A stretch of DNA of 64,000 nucleotides from Zhihengliuella halotolerans. GTDB taxonomy: Bacteria > Actinomycetota > Actinomycetes > Actinomycetales > Micrococcaceae. This document shows, piece after piece, positions 53,504 to 61,058 of this stretch. The notes under the pieces were generated by a model, which was not told where the DNA came from, ran no database searches, and saw only the letters and a list, made by a program, of their open reading frames with translations. The stretch is taken from positions 3,038,001 through 3,102,000 of the forward strand of contig NZ_SHLA01000001.1 in NCBI RefSeq assembly GCF_004217565.1, read 5' to 3'. Every line of letters starts with the position of its first letter. The first letter of the stretch is position 1. Made by a program: the position numbers and the translations under genes.

Positions 53504-53989
53504 CTACTCCAGGCGATCGGAGCGGTCGGAGGCGGCATCGTCGTCGTCCTCGGGGAGGTGGATATCGGTCACGTTGACGTTGACCTCGATGACCTCCAGC
53601 GACGTGCCGTGCTCGACGGCCTGGATGACGCTGCGACGGATGTCCTCGGCGACATCGGCGATCGCGACGCCGTACTCGACGACGATGCTGACGTCGATGG
53701 CGGCCTGGCGCTCGCCCTTCTCGACACTCACGCCGCCGCTCACGTTGGTCTGCGAGCCGGGGATGCGCTCAGAGAGCGAGTTGATGGCACGGCGTGCTGC
53801 GGTGCCCATGGCGTAGACGCCGGGAACTTCGCGGGCGGCGATGCCGGCCAGCTTCTGGACCACCGATTCGGCGATCGTGGTGGTCCCGTGTTCGGTCTGC
53901 AGGGGGCCTTCGAGCTGAGGCTGCGCCGACTCCTTGGCCTGAGCTTCCTCCGTGGTCTTCGGCAGGGCCTGGGCTTTGTTCTCGGTCAT
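53504..53989 (-). CDS. Asp23/Gls24-family envelope stress protein
   Basis: A 161-residue protein with the full family core: TTTIAESVVQKLAGIAAREVPGVYAMG, then VSVEKGERQAAIDVSIVVEYGVAIADVAEDIRRSVIQAVEHGTSLEVIEVNVNVTDIHL. The first 35 residues and last 15 are disordered and charged. Asp23 proteins polymerise at the membrane and affect envelope homeostasis. AAAGGG lies eight bases before the ATG. A 93-base gap upstream, with a short A/T-rich stretch, allows its own promoter. Confidence 0.93.
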   Translation of the reverse strand: MTENKAQALPKTTEEAQAKESAQPQLEGPLQTEHGTTTIAESVVQKLAGIAAREVPGVYAMGTAARRAINSLSERIPGSQTNVSGGVSVEKGERQAAIDVSIVVEYGVAIADVAEDIRRSVIQAVEHGTSLEVIEVNVNVTDIHLPEDDDDAASDRSDRLE

Positions 53990-54082
53990 GATCTGATCCC
54001 TTTCGTCTGACTGGGTGTTGGTCTTACATGAGTACAGACGTTGGGGGCGACCAGATCGTCACGCCGAAATTCAAAAAACTTT

Positions 54083-54484
54083 TCAGGCGCCCACTTCTGT
54101 GTCCGGTAGGGGTGCTCGCTCAGTGCTTTGCGCTTCGTTCCCGGTGACTGGATTCGGGCCGTGCTCGAGGACCGTGACAGCAACGGACGAGGTCTCGATC
54201 CCGTGTCCGGTGAGCACGGCGTGCACGAGGTCCTGCACCGCCGCGGCGATGTCGGACGCCGGTTGTCCGGCGGTCACGGCGATGTCGATCGACGCTTCGG
54301 TCGCCCCGCGGCCGCCGGAGAGACGCAGGGAGTCGTGCGGCGCGCTGCTCCGCGTCGCCAGGGACTTCACGACGGCGAGGGTCGGCGGGAAGACGGCGGC
54401 GACGCCGTCGAGCTCCATGACCTGCTGCACCGCGTCGGCGCGGGCTCGTTCGGAGGGCGAAGGGGTGCGGTTGGCGTTACTCAT
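54083..54484 (-). CDS. Asp23-like protein (divergent)
   Basis: A 133-residue protein: VMELDGVAAVFPPTLAVVKSLATRSSA, then EASIDIAVTAGQPASDIAAAVQDLVHAVLTGHGIETSSVAVTVLEHG, a divergent version of the Asp23 strand-helix-strand. It overlaps the zinc-finger/Asp23 fusion by eight bases, so it is translationally coupled. Directly after its stop comes an A/T-rich stretch in the gap before the canonical Asp23 gene. Confidence 0.72.
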   Translation of the reverse strand: MSNANRTPSPSERARADAVQQVMELDGVAAVFPPTLAVVKSLATRSSAPHDSLRLSGGRGATEASIDIAVTAGQPASDIAAAVQDLVHAVLTGHGIETSSVAVTVLEHGPNPVTGNEAQSTERAPLPDTEVGA

Positions 54485-55049
54485 CGATGATGTCCTCCAC
54501 GGTGATGTCGACGCTGGCCGGGGTGACGCCCAGTTCCGCGGCCAACGCGTCGGTGACGGCGGCGCGCAGCCGATTGGAGAGGTCGACGGCGCGTTCGCCG
54601 GGCCGCATCTGCACATTGACCTGGCAGACGACGGCCGGGTGTCCGCTGGCGTCAGTAGCGCTGCTGGCTCCGTGGCGGCCGAGCTCGATCCCTTCGACGG
54701 AGTCGGCGGCACGCCTGATGACCTCGTTGAGGACGAAGACGCTGATGTCGATCGGGCCGCGCTGCGAAACCTTGACCCGCACCCGGCGGCCGCGGCGGAT
54801 TTCGGCTCGAATGCCCTCCATGGCGGAGCGCCGGATGCGTTCGAGCGCGGCGTCCTCCTCCGCAGTCTCCTCCGGATCGGTGCGCCACCGGCGGGTCGCC
54901 TCCAGCAGTGGCTGGAGTCGCTCTCGCTGCTGGGTGCAGTGCGGGCAGGCGCGCTCATGGGCGTCGGGAGGAAGGTCCAGCCGGTCCCAGATGTCGTCCT
55001 CGGAGCGGTCGCACGATGGTGGCCCCCCAGGCCCTGGCGTCATTTCCAT
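54477..55049 (-). CDS. Zinc-finger (anti-sigma-like) domain fused to an Asp23-like domain
   Basis: A 190-residue protein with two parts. Residues about 12-45 carry C13 and the ZAS motif H31-x3-C35-x2-C38 (DAHERACPHCTQ), as in zinc-binding anti-sigma factors. Residues about 90-190 are an Asp23-like module (VRVKVSQRGPIDISVFVLNEVIRRAADSVEGIEL; VVCQVNVQMRPGERAVDLSNRLRAAVTDALAAELG; ASVDITVEDI). There is no transmembrane segment, unlike classical ECF anti-sigmas. It overlaps the ECF sigma gene by ten bases. I infer that it binds and restrains this sigma and uses the Asp23 module to sense or dock to the membrane-bound Asp23 assembly. Confidence 0.82.
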   Translation of the reverse strand: MEMTPGPGGPPSCDRSEDDIWDRLDLPPDAHERACPHCTQQRERLQPLLEATRRWRTDPEETAEEDAALERIRRSAMEGIRAEIRRGRRVRVKVSQRGPIDISVFVLNEVIRRAADSVEGIELGRHGASSATDASGHPAVVCQVNVQMRPGERAVDLSNRLRAAVTDALAAELGVTPASVDITVEDIIDE

Positions 55050-55615
55050 GAGTCCATCCTTTCGGCCAGTGCGGCACGGGCGCGAGCAATCCGGCCACGC
55101 ACTGTGGGAAGCGGCTCACCGCTGATGTCCGCGATGTCTTGATAGCTCAGTCCGTGGAGCTCGCGCAAGGTCCACGCCTCGCGCTGCGGCACGGGCAGTG
55201 CGGCGACGTGGTGCCGAAGCTCCGAGAGGGCGAGCCGGGTTTCGACGGCTCCTTCGGGCCCGGTGTCCGGGTGGCGACCCGACTCGCTCGCGGTCTGCTC
55301 GGCTTCGCGCTCCGCGGGGTCGCCGCCGTCGGGCCGCCGCTTCCTGATGATGTCGATGCAGCGATGGGAGGCGATGCGGTACAGCCACGTCGAAACGGCC
55401 TCGGCGGCGCGCAGCGTCGGCAAGCGGCGCCACGCCGTGACGAGCACGTCCTGGACGGCGTCCTCGGCGTCGGGCCCGTTGCCGAGCATGCCGCGGCAGT
55501 ACCGCAGAATTCCGCGCTGGTACCGGCGCACCAGTTCTTCGAAAGCGTCCAGATCGCCGGACTGGGCGCGGGCCACCAGGAGGGTGTCGTTCAAGGTGTC
55601 GACCGACTCGCTCAT
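55040..55615 (-). CDS. ECF-type RNA polymerase sigma factor
   Basis: A 191-residue group 4 sigma factor. Region 2 is FEELVRRYQRGILRYCRGMLGNGPDAEDAVQDVLVTAWRRL, with the DAVQDVF-like core-binding helix and WLYRIASHRCIDIIRKRR. A 40-residue acidic linker follows, then region 4 (LPVPQREAWTLRELHGLSYQDIADISGEPLPTVRGRIARARAAL). There is no extra C-terminal domain. First gene of the Asp23 locus. A GGGTCC-A-GGACCC palindrome (55634-55646) lies 19 bases upstream of the start. Confidence 0.93.
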   Translation of the reverse strand: MSESVDTLNDTLLVARAQSGDLDAFEELVRRYQRGILRYCRGMLGNGPDAEDAVQDVLVTAWRRLPTLRAAEAVSTWLYRIASHRCIDIIRKRRPDGGDPAEREAEQTASESGRHPDTGPEGAVETRLALSELRHHVAALPVPQREAWTLRELHGLSYQDIADISGEPLPTVRGRIARARAALAERMDSWK

Positions 55616-55633
55616 GCGCGCCTTTCGCTCGTT

Positions 55634-55646
55634 GGGTCCAGGACCC
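55634..55646. promoter_or_regulatory. GGGTCC/GGACCC palindrome upstream of the ECF sigma gene
   Basis: A perfect six-base inverted repeat with a one-base centre, 19-31 bases before the sigma-factor ATG on the minus strand. It is close enough to overlap the 5' leader, so it could be an operator or a small leader hairpin. No clear -35/-10 pair is seen. Confidence 0.35.
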
Positions 55647-55712
55647 GATTCGGCCAGCCCTGGAGCGGCCGGCCGTGAGCACGAGACTAGCAGGGCCGGC
55701 GCCCGGTCGCCG

Positions 55713-56180
55713 TTAGCCGCGACGACCGCCCAGCGGAAGGTCCCGGTGCTCGACGATGCTCTTCATGACCAGGGTCGAGCTGAGGTTCTGCACTCCGGGC
55801 AGCCGCGTCAGCTCGTCGTCGTAGAGGCGCTGGAAGTGCGGCAGGTCGACGGCGACGACCCGCAGCAGGTAGTCCGGACTGCCGAAGAGCCGCTGCGCCT
55901 GGACGACGTGCTCGATGGCCGCCACCGCCGTCTCGAAGGCCTCGATCGTCTCCCGCGCCGTCGTGCTCATGTTGACGAACACGAGCGCGTCGAACGTCAG
56001 CCCCAGCACGGATGCATCCAGATGGGCTCGGTACCCCGCGATGGCACCGGAGCGCTCGAGAGAACGCAGGCGGCGGTGGCAGGGGGAGACGCTCAACTGC
56101 ACGCGCTCCGCGAGCTCGGTGACGGATAATCTCGCGTCGCGCTGCAGCTCAGCAAGAATCTTCCGGTCAATATGGTCCAT
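55713..56180 (-). CDS. Lrp/AsnC-family transcriptional regulator
   Basis: A 155-residue regulator. The N-terminal HTH is HIDRKILAELQRDARLSVTELAERVQLSVSPCHRRLRSLERSGAIAGYRAHLD, followed by a C-terminal RAM effector domain (ALVFVNMSTTARETIEAFETAVAAIEHVVQAQRLFGSPDYLLRVVAVDLPHFQRLYDDEL). Divergent from a LysE-family exporter, a classic regulator-transporter pairing, so it probably senses the exported amino acid. Palindromes GAAGAATCTTC (56183-56193) and CGGAATTCCG (56206-56215) are in the spacer. Confidence 0.92.
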   Translation of the reverse strand: MDHIDRKILAELQRDARLSVTELAERVQLSVSPCHRRLRSLERSGAIAGYRAHLDASVLGLTFDALVFVNMSTTARETIEAFETAVAAIEHVVQAQRLFGSPDYLLRVVAVDLPHFQRLYDDELTRLPGVQNLSSTLVMKSIVEHRDLPLGGRRG

Positions 56181-56182
56181 GC

Positions 56183-56215
56183 GAAGAATCTTCCCCCATT
56201 TTTGTCGGAATTCCG
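56183..56215. promoter_or_regulatory. Two palindromes in the Lrp-LysE spacer
   Basis: GAAGA-A-TCTTC (56183-56193) and CGGAATTCCG (56206-56215) lie in an A/T-richer stretch directly before the Lrp-family start. Position suits an Lrp operator controlling both divergent genes. Confidence 0.45.
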
Positions 56216-56300
56216 GTAGAAGTTGAGAACACCTTCGAATCGATCCGGCCTAGTCTGCCCAGTGGGCCGCGCGGGGCGGACCGGAGAAGGGGATTTCGAC

Positions 56301-56933
56301 GTGGAGATGCAGACGGTGTTCGCGTTCTGGCTGGTGTCGACGCTCTTCGTCGTGACGCCCGGTGCCGACTGGGCGTACGCGATGAGCGCGGGCATCCGCC
56401 ACCGGTCGGTGGCCCCCGCGGTGGGCGGCCTGCTCTCGGGGCACCTGCTCGTGGTCGGGCTCGTCGCCGCAGGCGTCGGCGCGCTGCTCGCGGCGCACCC
56501 GTGGGCGCTGACGACGCTCACCGCCGCCGGGTGCGCATACCTGGTCTGGCTCGGCGTCGGAACGATCGCCCGCCCTGCGGTCCCGTCGCTGGGCTCCGCC
56601 GCCGGTGCCTCCCTAAGCGGCACCGGCGTCTCGCGCCAGGTCCTCAAGGGGGCGGGCATCAGCGGCCTGAACCCCAAGGTCTTCCTGCTCTTCGTGGCAC
56701 TGCTGCCGCAGTTCACCGACGCTGCAGCCGCGTGGCCCGTCGCCGGGCAGATCGGCGCCCTCGGCGCTGTGCACCTGGTCAGCTGCGCCGCCGTCTACGC
56801 CTCCGTGGGCCTCGCCGCCCGCCGCGTCCTGGGGGCCCGGCCGACGGCGGCGCGGATGGTCTCCCGGCTCTCCGGGGCGGCGATGGTGGCGATCGGCGTC
56901 ATCCTGCTAGTCGAGCGGGTCGCGGCCGTCTGA
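56301..56933 (+). CDS. LysE-family amino acid exporter
   Basis: A 210-residue protein with about six helices. The family start VFAFWLVSTLFVVTPGADWAYAMSAGI carries the TPG motif, and GISGLNPKVFLLFVALLPQF is the conserved NPK segment. It exports an amino acid or analogue. GTG at 56301 is preferred because AAGGGG lies eight bases upstream; an ATG two codons later is also in frame. Confidence 0.9.
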   Translation: MEMQTVFAFWLVSTLFVVTPGADWAYAMSAGIRHRSVAPAVGGLLSGHLLVVGLVAAGVGALLAAHPWALTTLTAAGCAYLVWLGVGTIARPAVPSLGSAAGASLSGTGVSRQVLKGAGISGLNPKVFLLFVALLPQFTDAAAAWPVAGQIGALGAVHLVSCAAVYASVGLAARRVLGARPTAARMVSRLSGAAMVAIGVILLVERVAAV

Positions 56934-57088
56934 GGGGTCGTATGAGGCCGGGCCGGCGCGGACCGGCGGATCCGCGCAGTGGCCGACGCGCGCCGCCACC
57001 AACCCTGAGGGACTCGCGTCTTGCCGAAGGCGCATAACCCCTGCCGCGTGGAATGCGCTTGCTGGTAGCTTCCTGAGCATCGATCAGC

Positions 57089-57104
57089 AGTGATGTACAT
57101 CACC
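57089..57104. promoter_or_regulatory. CRP/GlxR-type palindrome upstream of the pectate lyase
   Basis: AGTGATGTACATCACC contains GTGA-TG-TA-CA-TCAC, an exact match to the core of the actinobacterial cAMP-receptor (GlxR) consensus TGTGANNTANNTCACA. Only the outer bases differ. It lies 95 bases before the pectate lyase start, a normal location for control by carbon status. Confidence 0.65.
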
Positions 57105-57198
57105 AGCGCGAGGTGTCCGGTGGGGCGGGCGGCGAGGCGTTCCGCGTGATGCGGGCTGACCGTTGTCCATGAGTATTCCAACGATGGAAGAAGTGAGC

Positions 57199-58572
57199 AT
57201 GCGAAGCAGCAGCAGAATTCGGGCGGCCGGAGCGGTGGCGACGACGTTGTCGGCCGCCCTCCTCGCCGCCACGGTCGCAGCGGCCCCGGCGGGGGCCGCA
57301 CCCGGCGGTCAGGCGAGCGCGAACGGGCAGACGGCGCGGGTGGCGCTGGAGCGCCAGGTCCTGGGCGCCGACGACGGCTGGGGATCGGCCGGATCCGGCA
57401 CCACGGGCGGCGCGGACGCCGCCGCCGGGCACGTGTACGACGTCGACTCGCGCGCCAGCCTCCTTGCAGCCATCGACGAGGCAGGCGATGCGCCGAAGAT
57501 CATCCGGGTGCACGGCGTGATCGACGGCAATGAGGGGCCGGATGGGCGCCCGCAGACCTGCGACGCCTACGCGGAGGGCACCGGCTATGACTTCGCGGAG
57601 TACCTCGAGGCGTACGCGCCACAGAACTGGGGATGGGACGAGGAACCGCGCGGTGCGCTCGAGGACGCCCGCCGGGCCGCGGCGACGAATCAGAAGAACT
57701 GGATCCGCTGGGACATCCCGTCGAACACCACGATCGTCGGCGCCGACGCAGATGCCGGCATCACGGGCGCCGCCCTGCGCATCAACGGGGAGCGCAACGT
57801 GATCGTCCGCAACCTGACCATCAGCGACTCCCGCGACTGCTTCCCGGGCTGGGACCCGACCGACGGTTCGAGCGGGAACTGGAACAGCGAGTACGACCTG
57901 CTGCAGATCATCAACGGCACGGAGAACGTCTGGCTGGATCACAACACGTTCACCGACGCCCCGAACTTCGACGACGAGCTGCCGGAGTACTTCGGCCGCC
58001 CGTTCCAGGTGCACGACGGCGCGGTGGACGTCACGAACGGTTCGAACTTCGTGACCATGTCCTACAACCGCTTCGAGGACCACGACAAGCTCATGCTGAT
58101 CGGCTCCACGGACTCGCCGACGCGCGGGGACCCCGGCAAGCTCAAGGTCACGATCCACCACAACGTCTTCAAGGACATCGGCCAGCGCGCTCCGCGCGTC
58201 CGCTACGGCCAGGTGGACGTCTACAACAACCACTTCGTCCTCACGGACGACTCGCCCGTGGCCTACGGCTACCTCTTCGGCGCCGGCGTGGAGTCGCACC
58301 TCTACGCGACGGACAATGCGATCACGGGCGATGTCGACGCGGCCACGGTCATCAAGAACTGGAAGGGCGACGCGGTCTACACGGACGGCAACGTCCTCAA
58401 CGGCCAGAAGGTCGACCTGCTCGCCGCCCACAACGACGCCGTCGCCGCCGAGACGCAGCTCGGCCGCGACGACTCGTGGGCGCCCGAGCGGCGCACTACG
58501 GTGCATGCGGCCCAGGCGGTCCCGGCACTGCTCGCCACAGGCACCGGACCGATCTTCACGGCGGGGGAGTAG
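57199..58572 (+). CDS. Secreted pectate lyase (polysaccharide lyase family 1)
   Basis: About 457 residues with a signal peptide (RIRAAGAVATTLSAALLAATVAAAPAGAAP). The parallel-beta-helix lyase region includes NTTIVGADADAGITGAALRINGERNVIVRNLTI, WLDHNTFTDAP, FVTMSYNRFEDHDKLMLIGSTD, and KVTIHHNVFKDIGQRAPRVRYGQVDVYNNHF. The R-x-P-R-x-R region carries the catalytic arginine. It cleaves de-esterified polygalacturonate. ATG at 57199 is preferred; an ATG at 57184 is in frame. It is followed three bases later by the acetylesterase-pectinesterase gene. Confidence 0.93.
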   Translation: MRSSSRIRAAGAVATTLSAALLAATVAAAPAGAAPGGQASANGQTARVALERQVLGADDGWGSAGSGTTGGADAAAGHVYDVDSRASLLAAIDEAGDAPKIIRVHGVIDGNEGPDGRPQTCDAYAEGTGYDFAEYLEAYAPQNWGWDEEPRGALEDARRAAATNQKNWIRWDIPSNTTIVGADADAGITGAALRINGERNVIVRNLTISDSRDCFPGWDPTDGSSGNWNSEYDLLQIINGTENVWLDHNTFTDAPNFDDELPEYFGRPFQVHDGAVDVTNGSNFVTMSYNRFEDHDKLMLIGSTDSPTRGDPGKLKVTIHHNVFKDIGQRAPRVRYGQVDVYNNHFVLTDDSPVAYGYLFGAGVESHLYATDNAITGDVDAATVIKNWKGDAVYTDGNVLNGQKVDLLAAHNDAVAAETQLGRDDSWAPERRTTVHAAQAVPALLATGTGPIFTAGE

Positions 58573-58575
58573 GCC

Positions 58576-60468
58576 ATGGAGATCTCAACCTTGTCCCGCC
58601 GCGCCGTGCTGCGCACCCTCGGCCTGGCGGCCGGGTCCGCGGCGCTCGTGTCCGCCAGCGGTGCCGCCGCCCTGGCCACCGGTACGACGCCGCCGTCCTC
58701 CGTCACTTCGGCCGCTGCGGCGGGTGCCGAGCGGGGGCCGGTGGTGTTCGTCGTCGGCGACTCGACGGCCAGCGCCTACGAGCACGACGTGCGCCCCCGC
58801 ACCGGCTGGGGTCAGAGCCTGGCGCTGCTGACCGGCAAGAAGGCGTCGGTGTTCGACTACGCGTGGTCCGGCGCCTCGTCCAAGAGCTTCGCGGACGCGG
58901 GCAAGCTGGACACGGTCCTAGACCTGATGCGGTCGGGCGACTACCTGCTGATCTCCTTCGGGCACAACGATTCGAAGACGTCCGATCCGGACCGCGGCAC
59001 CGACCCGGACACGACGTACAAGGAGTATCTGAGCCGCTACATCGACGGGGCTCGCGCGAAGGGCGGGCACCCCGTGCTCGTCACGTCGGTCGAGCGCCGC
59101 CGGTTCGACGCCGCGGGCAACGCCCGTGCGACGCACGGAGAGTACCCGCGGGCCGTGCGCGAGCTCGCTGCGGCGACCGGGACACCACTCGTGGACTTGG
59201 CCGAGTCCTCACGCGCGCTCTGGCAGCGGCTCGGACCGGACGGGACCCTGTCCCACTTCCTCCACCTCGCACCCGGCGAGCACCCGCAGTTCCCGGACGG
59301 GAGCGAGGACAACACGCACTTCCACGCCGTCGGCGCGCTCGCGGTGGCCCGGCTCGTAGCGGCCGAGCTCGTGAAGAAGGGGATCGTGCCGGGCAGCTGG
59401 TTCACGCGCCTCGACGCCCAGATCGATCCGCTCGCCGAGACCTACTGGCCGCCGGAGCGGCCCGTGGACGAGGTGCGGACTATCGACGTCGGCCCGGGCG
59501 GCGACTTCGCGTCCGTGCAGGCCGCCGTCGACTCCGTCGCCTCGCGCAGCAGTCAGCGCACCGTCATCCGGATCGCGCCGGGGACGTACCGCGAGATCGT
59601 GCGGGTGGGCTCCGACAAAGAGCGCATCACGTTCCTCGGCCTCGGGGAGAAGCCGCAGGACACGGTGCTGGTCTACGACAACGCCTCCGGAACCCCGCAT
59701 CCGGACGGCGGCACGTACGGGACCACGGGCAGCACGTCCATCCGGGTCGACGCCGCGTACTTCCACGCGGAGAACCTGACGTTCGCGAACGACTTCGACG
59801 AGGCCGCGCACCCGGAGATCACCAGCCGGCAGGCGGTCGCGCTGCGGCTCGCGGGCGACTACTCGGTGCTGCGCAACGTGCGCTGCCTGGGCAATCAGGA
59901 CACGCTCTACGTCAACTCACCGTCCACGGGCGTGCAGGCGCGCTTTCTGTTCGAGTCCTGCCACGTGGTGGGCGACGTCGATTTCATTTTCGGCCGCGGC
60001 ACCGCAGTGTTCGACGCGTGCCGGATCGTCTCCCTCGACCGCGGCGAGTCCAACAACGGGTACGTCACCGCGAACAGCGTGGACCAGTCCATCAAGCACG
60101 GCTACCTCTTCGACGGGTGCGAATTCGCCTCGCCGGCCGCGCGCCGGACCGTGCATCTGGGTCGGCCGTGGCACCCGGGCGGCGACCCGGACGCGATCGC
60201 CCAGGTCCTGGTCCGCGATTCGTTCCTCGGCGACCACATCAAGGCGTCGCCGTGGACGGACATGAGCGGTTTCTCGTGGAAAACGGCCCGGTTCGCCGAG
60301 CACCACAACCGTGGGCCGGGCTCGTTCGTCACAGCCGACCGCCCGCAGATGTCGGTAGCAAAGGCCGCCGAGTACACGCCTGCGGCCTACCTCGCGGGCA
60401 GCGACGGCTGGGCGCCGCAGCTCGCGCGCACCTCGGCCGACAGCGTCGCCCTGCTCAACTACGCGTAG
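58576..60468 (+). CDS. Two-domain secreted enzyme: SGNH acetylesterase plus pectinesterase
   Basis: A 630-residue protein with a Tat-type signal (LSRRAVLRTLG). Residues about 55-260 are an SGNH hydrolase like rhamnogalacturonan acetylesterase (CE12): GDSTAS (serine 63), block II glycine in WSGASSKS, GHND (129-132), and D245-x-x-H248. From about residue 300 comes a pectin methylesterase (CE8): DVGPGGDFASVQAAVDSV, NQDTLYVNSPSTGVQARFLFESC, VGDVDFIFGRGTAVFDACRI, LGRPWHPGG. It removes acetyl and methyl esters so that the co-encoded lyase can act. The end of the gene forms part of a terminator-like palindrome. Confidence 0.93.
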   Translation: MEISTLSRRAVLRTLGLAAGSAALVSASGAAALATGTTPPSSVTSAAAAGAERGPVVFVVGDSTASAYEHDVRPRTGWGQSLALLTGKKASVFDYAWSGASSKSFADAGKLDTVLDLMRSGDYLLISFGHNDSKTSDPDRGTDPDTTYKEYLSRYIDGARAKGGHPVLVTSVERRRFDAAGNARATHGEYPRAVRELAAATGTPLVDLAESSRALWQRLGPDGTLSHFLHLAPGEHPQFPDGSEDNTHFHAVGALAVARLVAAELVKKGIVPGSWFTRLDAQIDPLAETYWPPERPVDEVRTIDVGPGGDFASVQAAVDSVASRSSQRTVIRIAPGTYREIVRVGSDKERITFLGLGEKPQDTVLVYDNASGTPHPDGGTYGTTGSTSIRVDAAYFHAENLTFANDFDEAAHPEITSRQAVALRLAGDYSVLRNVRCLGNQDTLYVNSPSTGVQARFLFESCHVVGDVDFIFGRGTAVFDACRIVSLDRGESNNGYVTANSVDQSIKHGYLFDGCEFASPAARRTVHLGRPWHPGGDPDAIAQVLVRDSFLGDHIKASPWTDMSGFSWKTARFAEHHNRGPGSFVTADRPQMSVAKAAEYTPAAYLAGSDGWAPQLARTSADSVALLNYA

Positions 60469-60479
60469 GTTGAGCAGGG
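60449..60479 (+). terminator. Palindrome overlapping the pectinesterase stop
   Basis: CCCTGCTCAAC (60449-60459) and GTTGAGCAGGG (60469-60479) form an 11-base stem whose first arm is the last coding sequence. It is followed 24 bases later by a second, stronger hairpin. Confidence 0.6.
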
Positions 60480-60502
60480 CCTGAAGTCCGACGAGAGGTG
60501 AG

Positions 60503-60536
60503 GGGTACGACGCCGGCACGCGCCGGCGTCGTGCCC
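60503..60536 (+). terminator. Intrinsic terminator of the pectin operon
   Basis: GGGTACGACGCCGGC (60503-60517) pairs with GCCGGCGTCGTGCCC (60522-60536), a 15-base stem with one G-T pair and an ACGC loop, followed by a TT pair. This is the strongest hairpin after the pectinesterase gene. Confidence 0.8.
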
Positions 60537-60653
60537 TTGACTGATGTGCCGGACCAGCCTCGATTTGGCGTCCCGGGGGGGCGAGCGGGATCCAAAATTA
60601 GCTAAAAAATATCGGGTCTAGGCTGCGAACAAGGCACCAAAAGTTGACCTTGT

Positions 60654-60857
60654 ATGGGTATGAGAGCCTTCGCGAAGATCTTGACCTTTGTTCGTGCCGC
60701 GTCTGACACGTGCTGCAGAGTGGGGCGCGCCGTCGTCAAAAGGATGCGCGCCTTTCTGACGCATCCGGTCGTTCGAATCGCGGTGTTCGCTTGCCGCATC
60801 GCTCGGACGCTGCATCACGCGGCCAGCGTCTGGGACTTGATTTTTGGAACTGGCTGA
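60654..60857 (+). CDS. Possible small basic protein, weakly supported
   Basis: A 67-codon frame rich in arginine and alanine with hydrophobic stretches (ILTFVRAA, VVRIAVFACRIARTLHH) and no recognised domain. Two ATGs, six bases apart, could start it. No clear Shine-Dalgarno precedes them. The A/T-rich patch 42 bases upstream might supply a promoter. It may be chance. Confidence 0.25.
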   Translation: MGMRAFAKILTFVRAASDTCCRVGRAVVKRMRAFLTHPVVRIAVFACRIARTLHHAASVWDLIFGTG

Positions 60858-60969
60858 TGGTGGCCGGCGGGTTTCGACCGCGCCCGAAATGTCACGCGCC
60901 GGCGTCGTGCCTCTCCCCTGCGCCCTACGCTCGGGTGACGTGCAGAACGGGGCCCCGTTAGACGGACCA

Positions 60970-60985
60970 CTTTGTCAGGACAAAG
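60970..60985. promoter_or_regulatory. CTTTGTC/GACAAAG palindrome upstream of the thioesterase
   Basis: A perfect seven-base inverted repeat with an AG centre, placed just before the TATGCT candidate -10 (61001-61006). A TetR- or MarR-type repressor could bind here. No regulator gene is adjacent. Confidence 0.5.
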
Positions 60986-61058
60986 AAGGCGTTTGCGGAA
61001 TATGCTGGGAAGAGGCGCCGGCGGCACGGGCCGCGCCCAACCGGAGGAGAAGCTGAGC

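Larger units (their letters stand above)
60537..61058. other. Gene-poor spacer between the pectin operon and the thioesterase
   Basis: 522 bases without a convincing long gene. It holds an unusually A/T-rich patch (60594-60612), a possible 67-codon frame (60654-60857), a palindrome (60970-60985) and a TATGCT hexamer (61001-61006) that could be the thioesterase -10. Composition differs visibly from the surrounding genes. Confidence 0.7.

Noticed and set aside
57633-60473. 946-codon plus-strand frame across both pectin genes
   Set aside because: It reads through the real genes in a second frame with Arg/Gly/Pro-rich nonsense; the lyase and esterase frames carry signal peptides and catalytic motifs.
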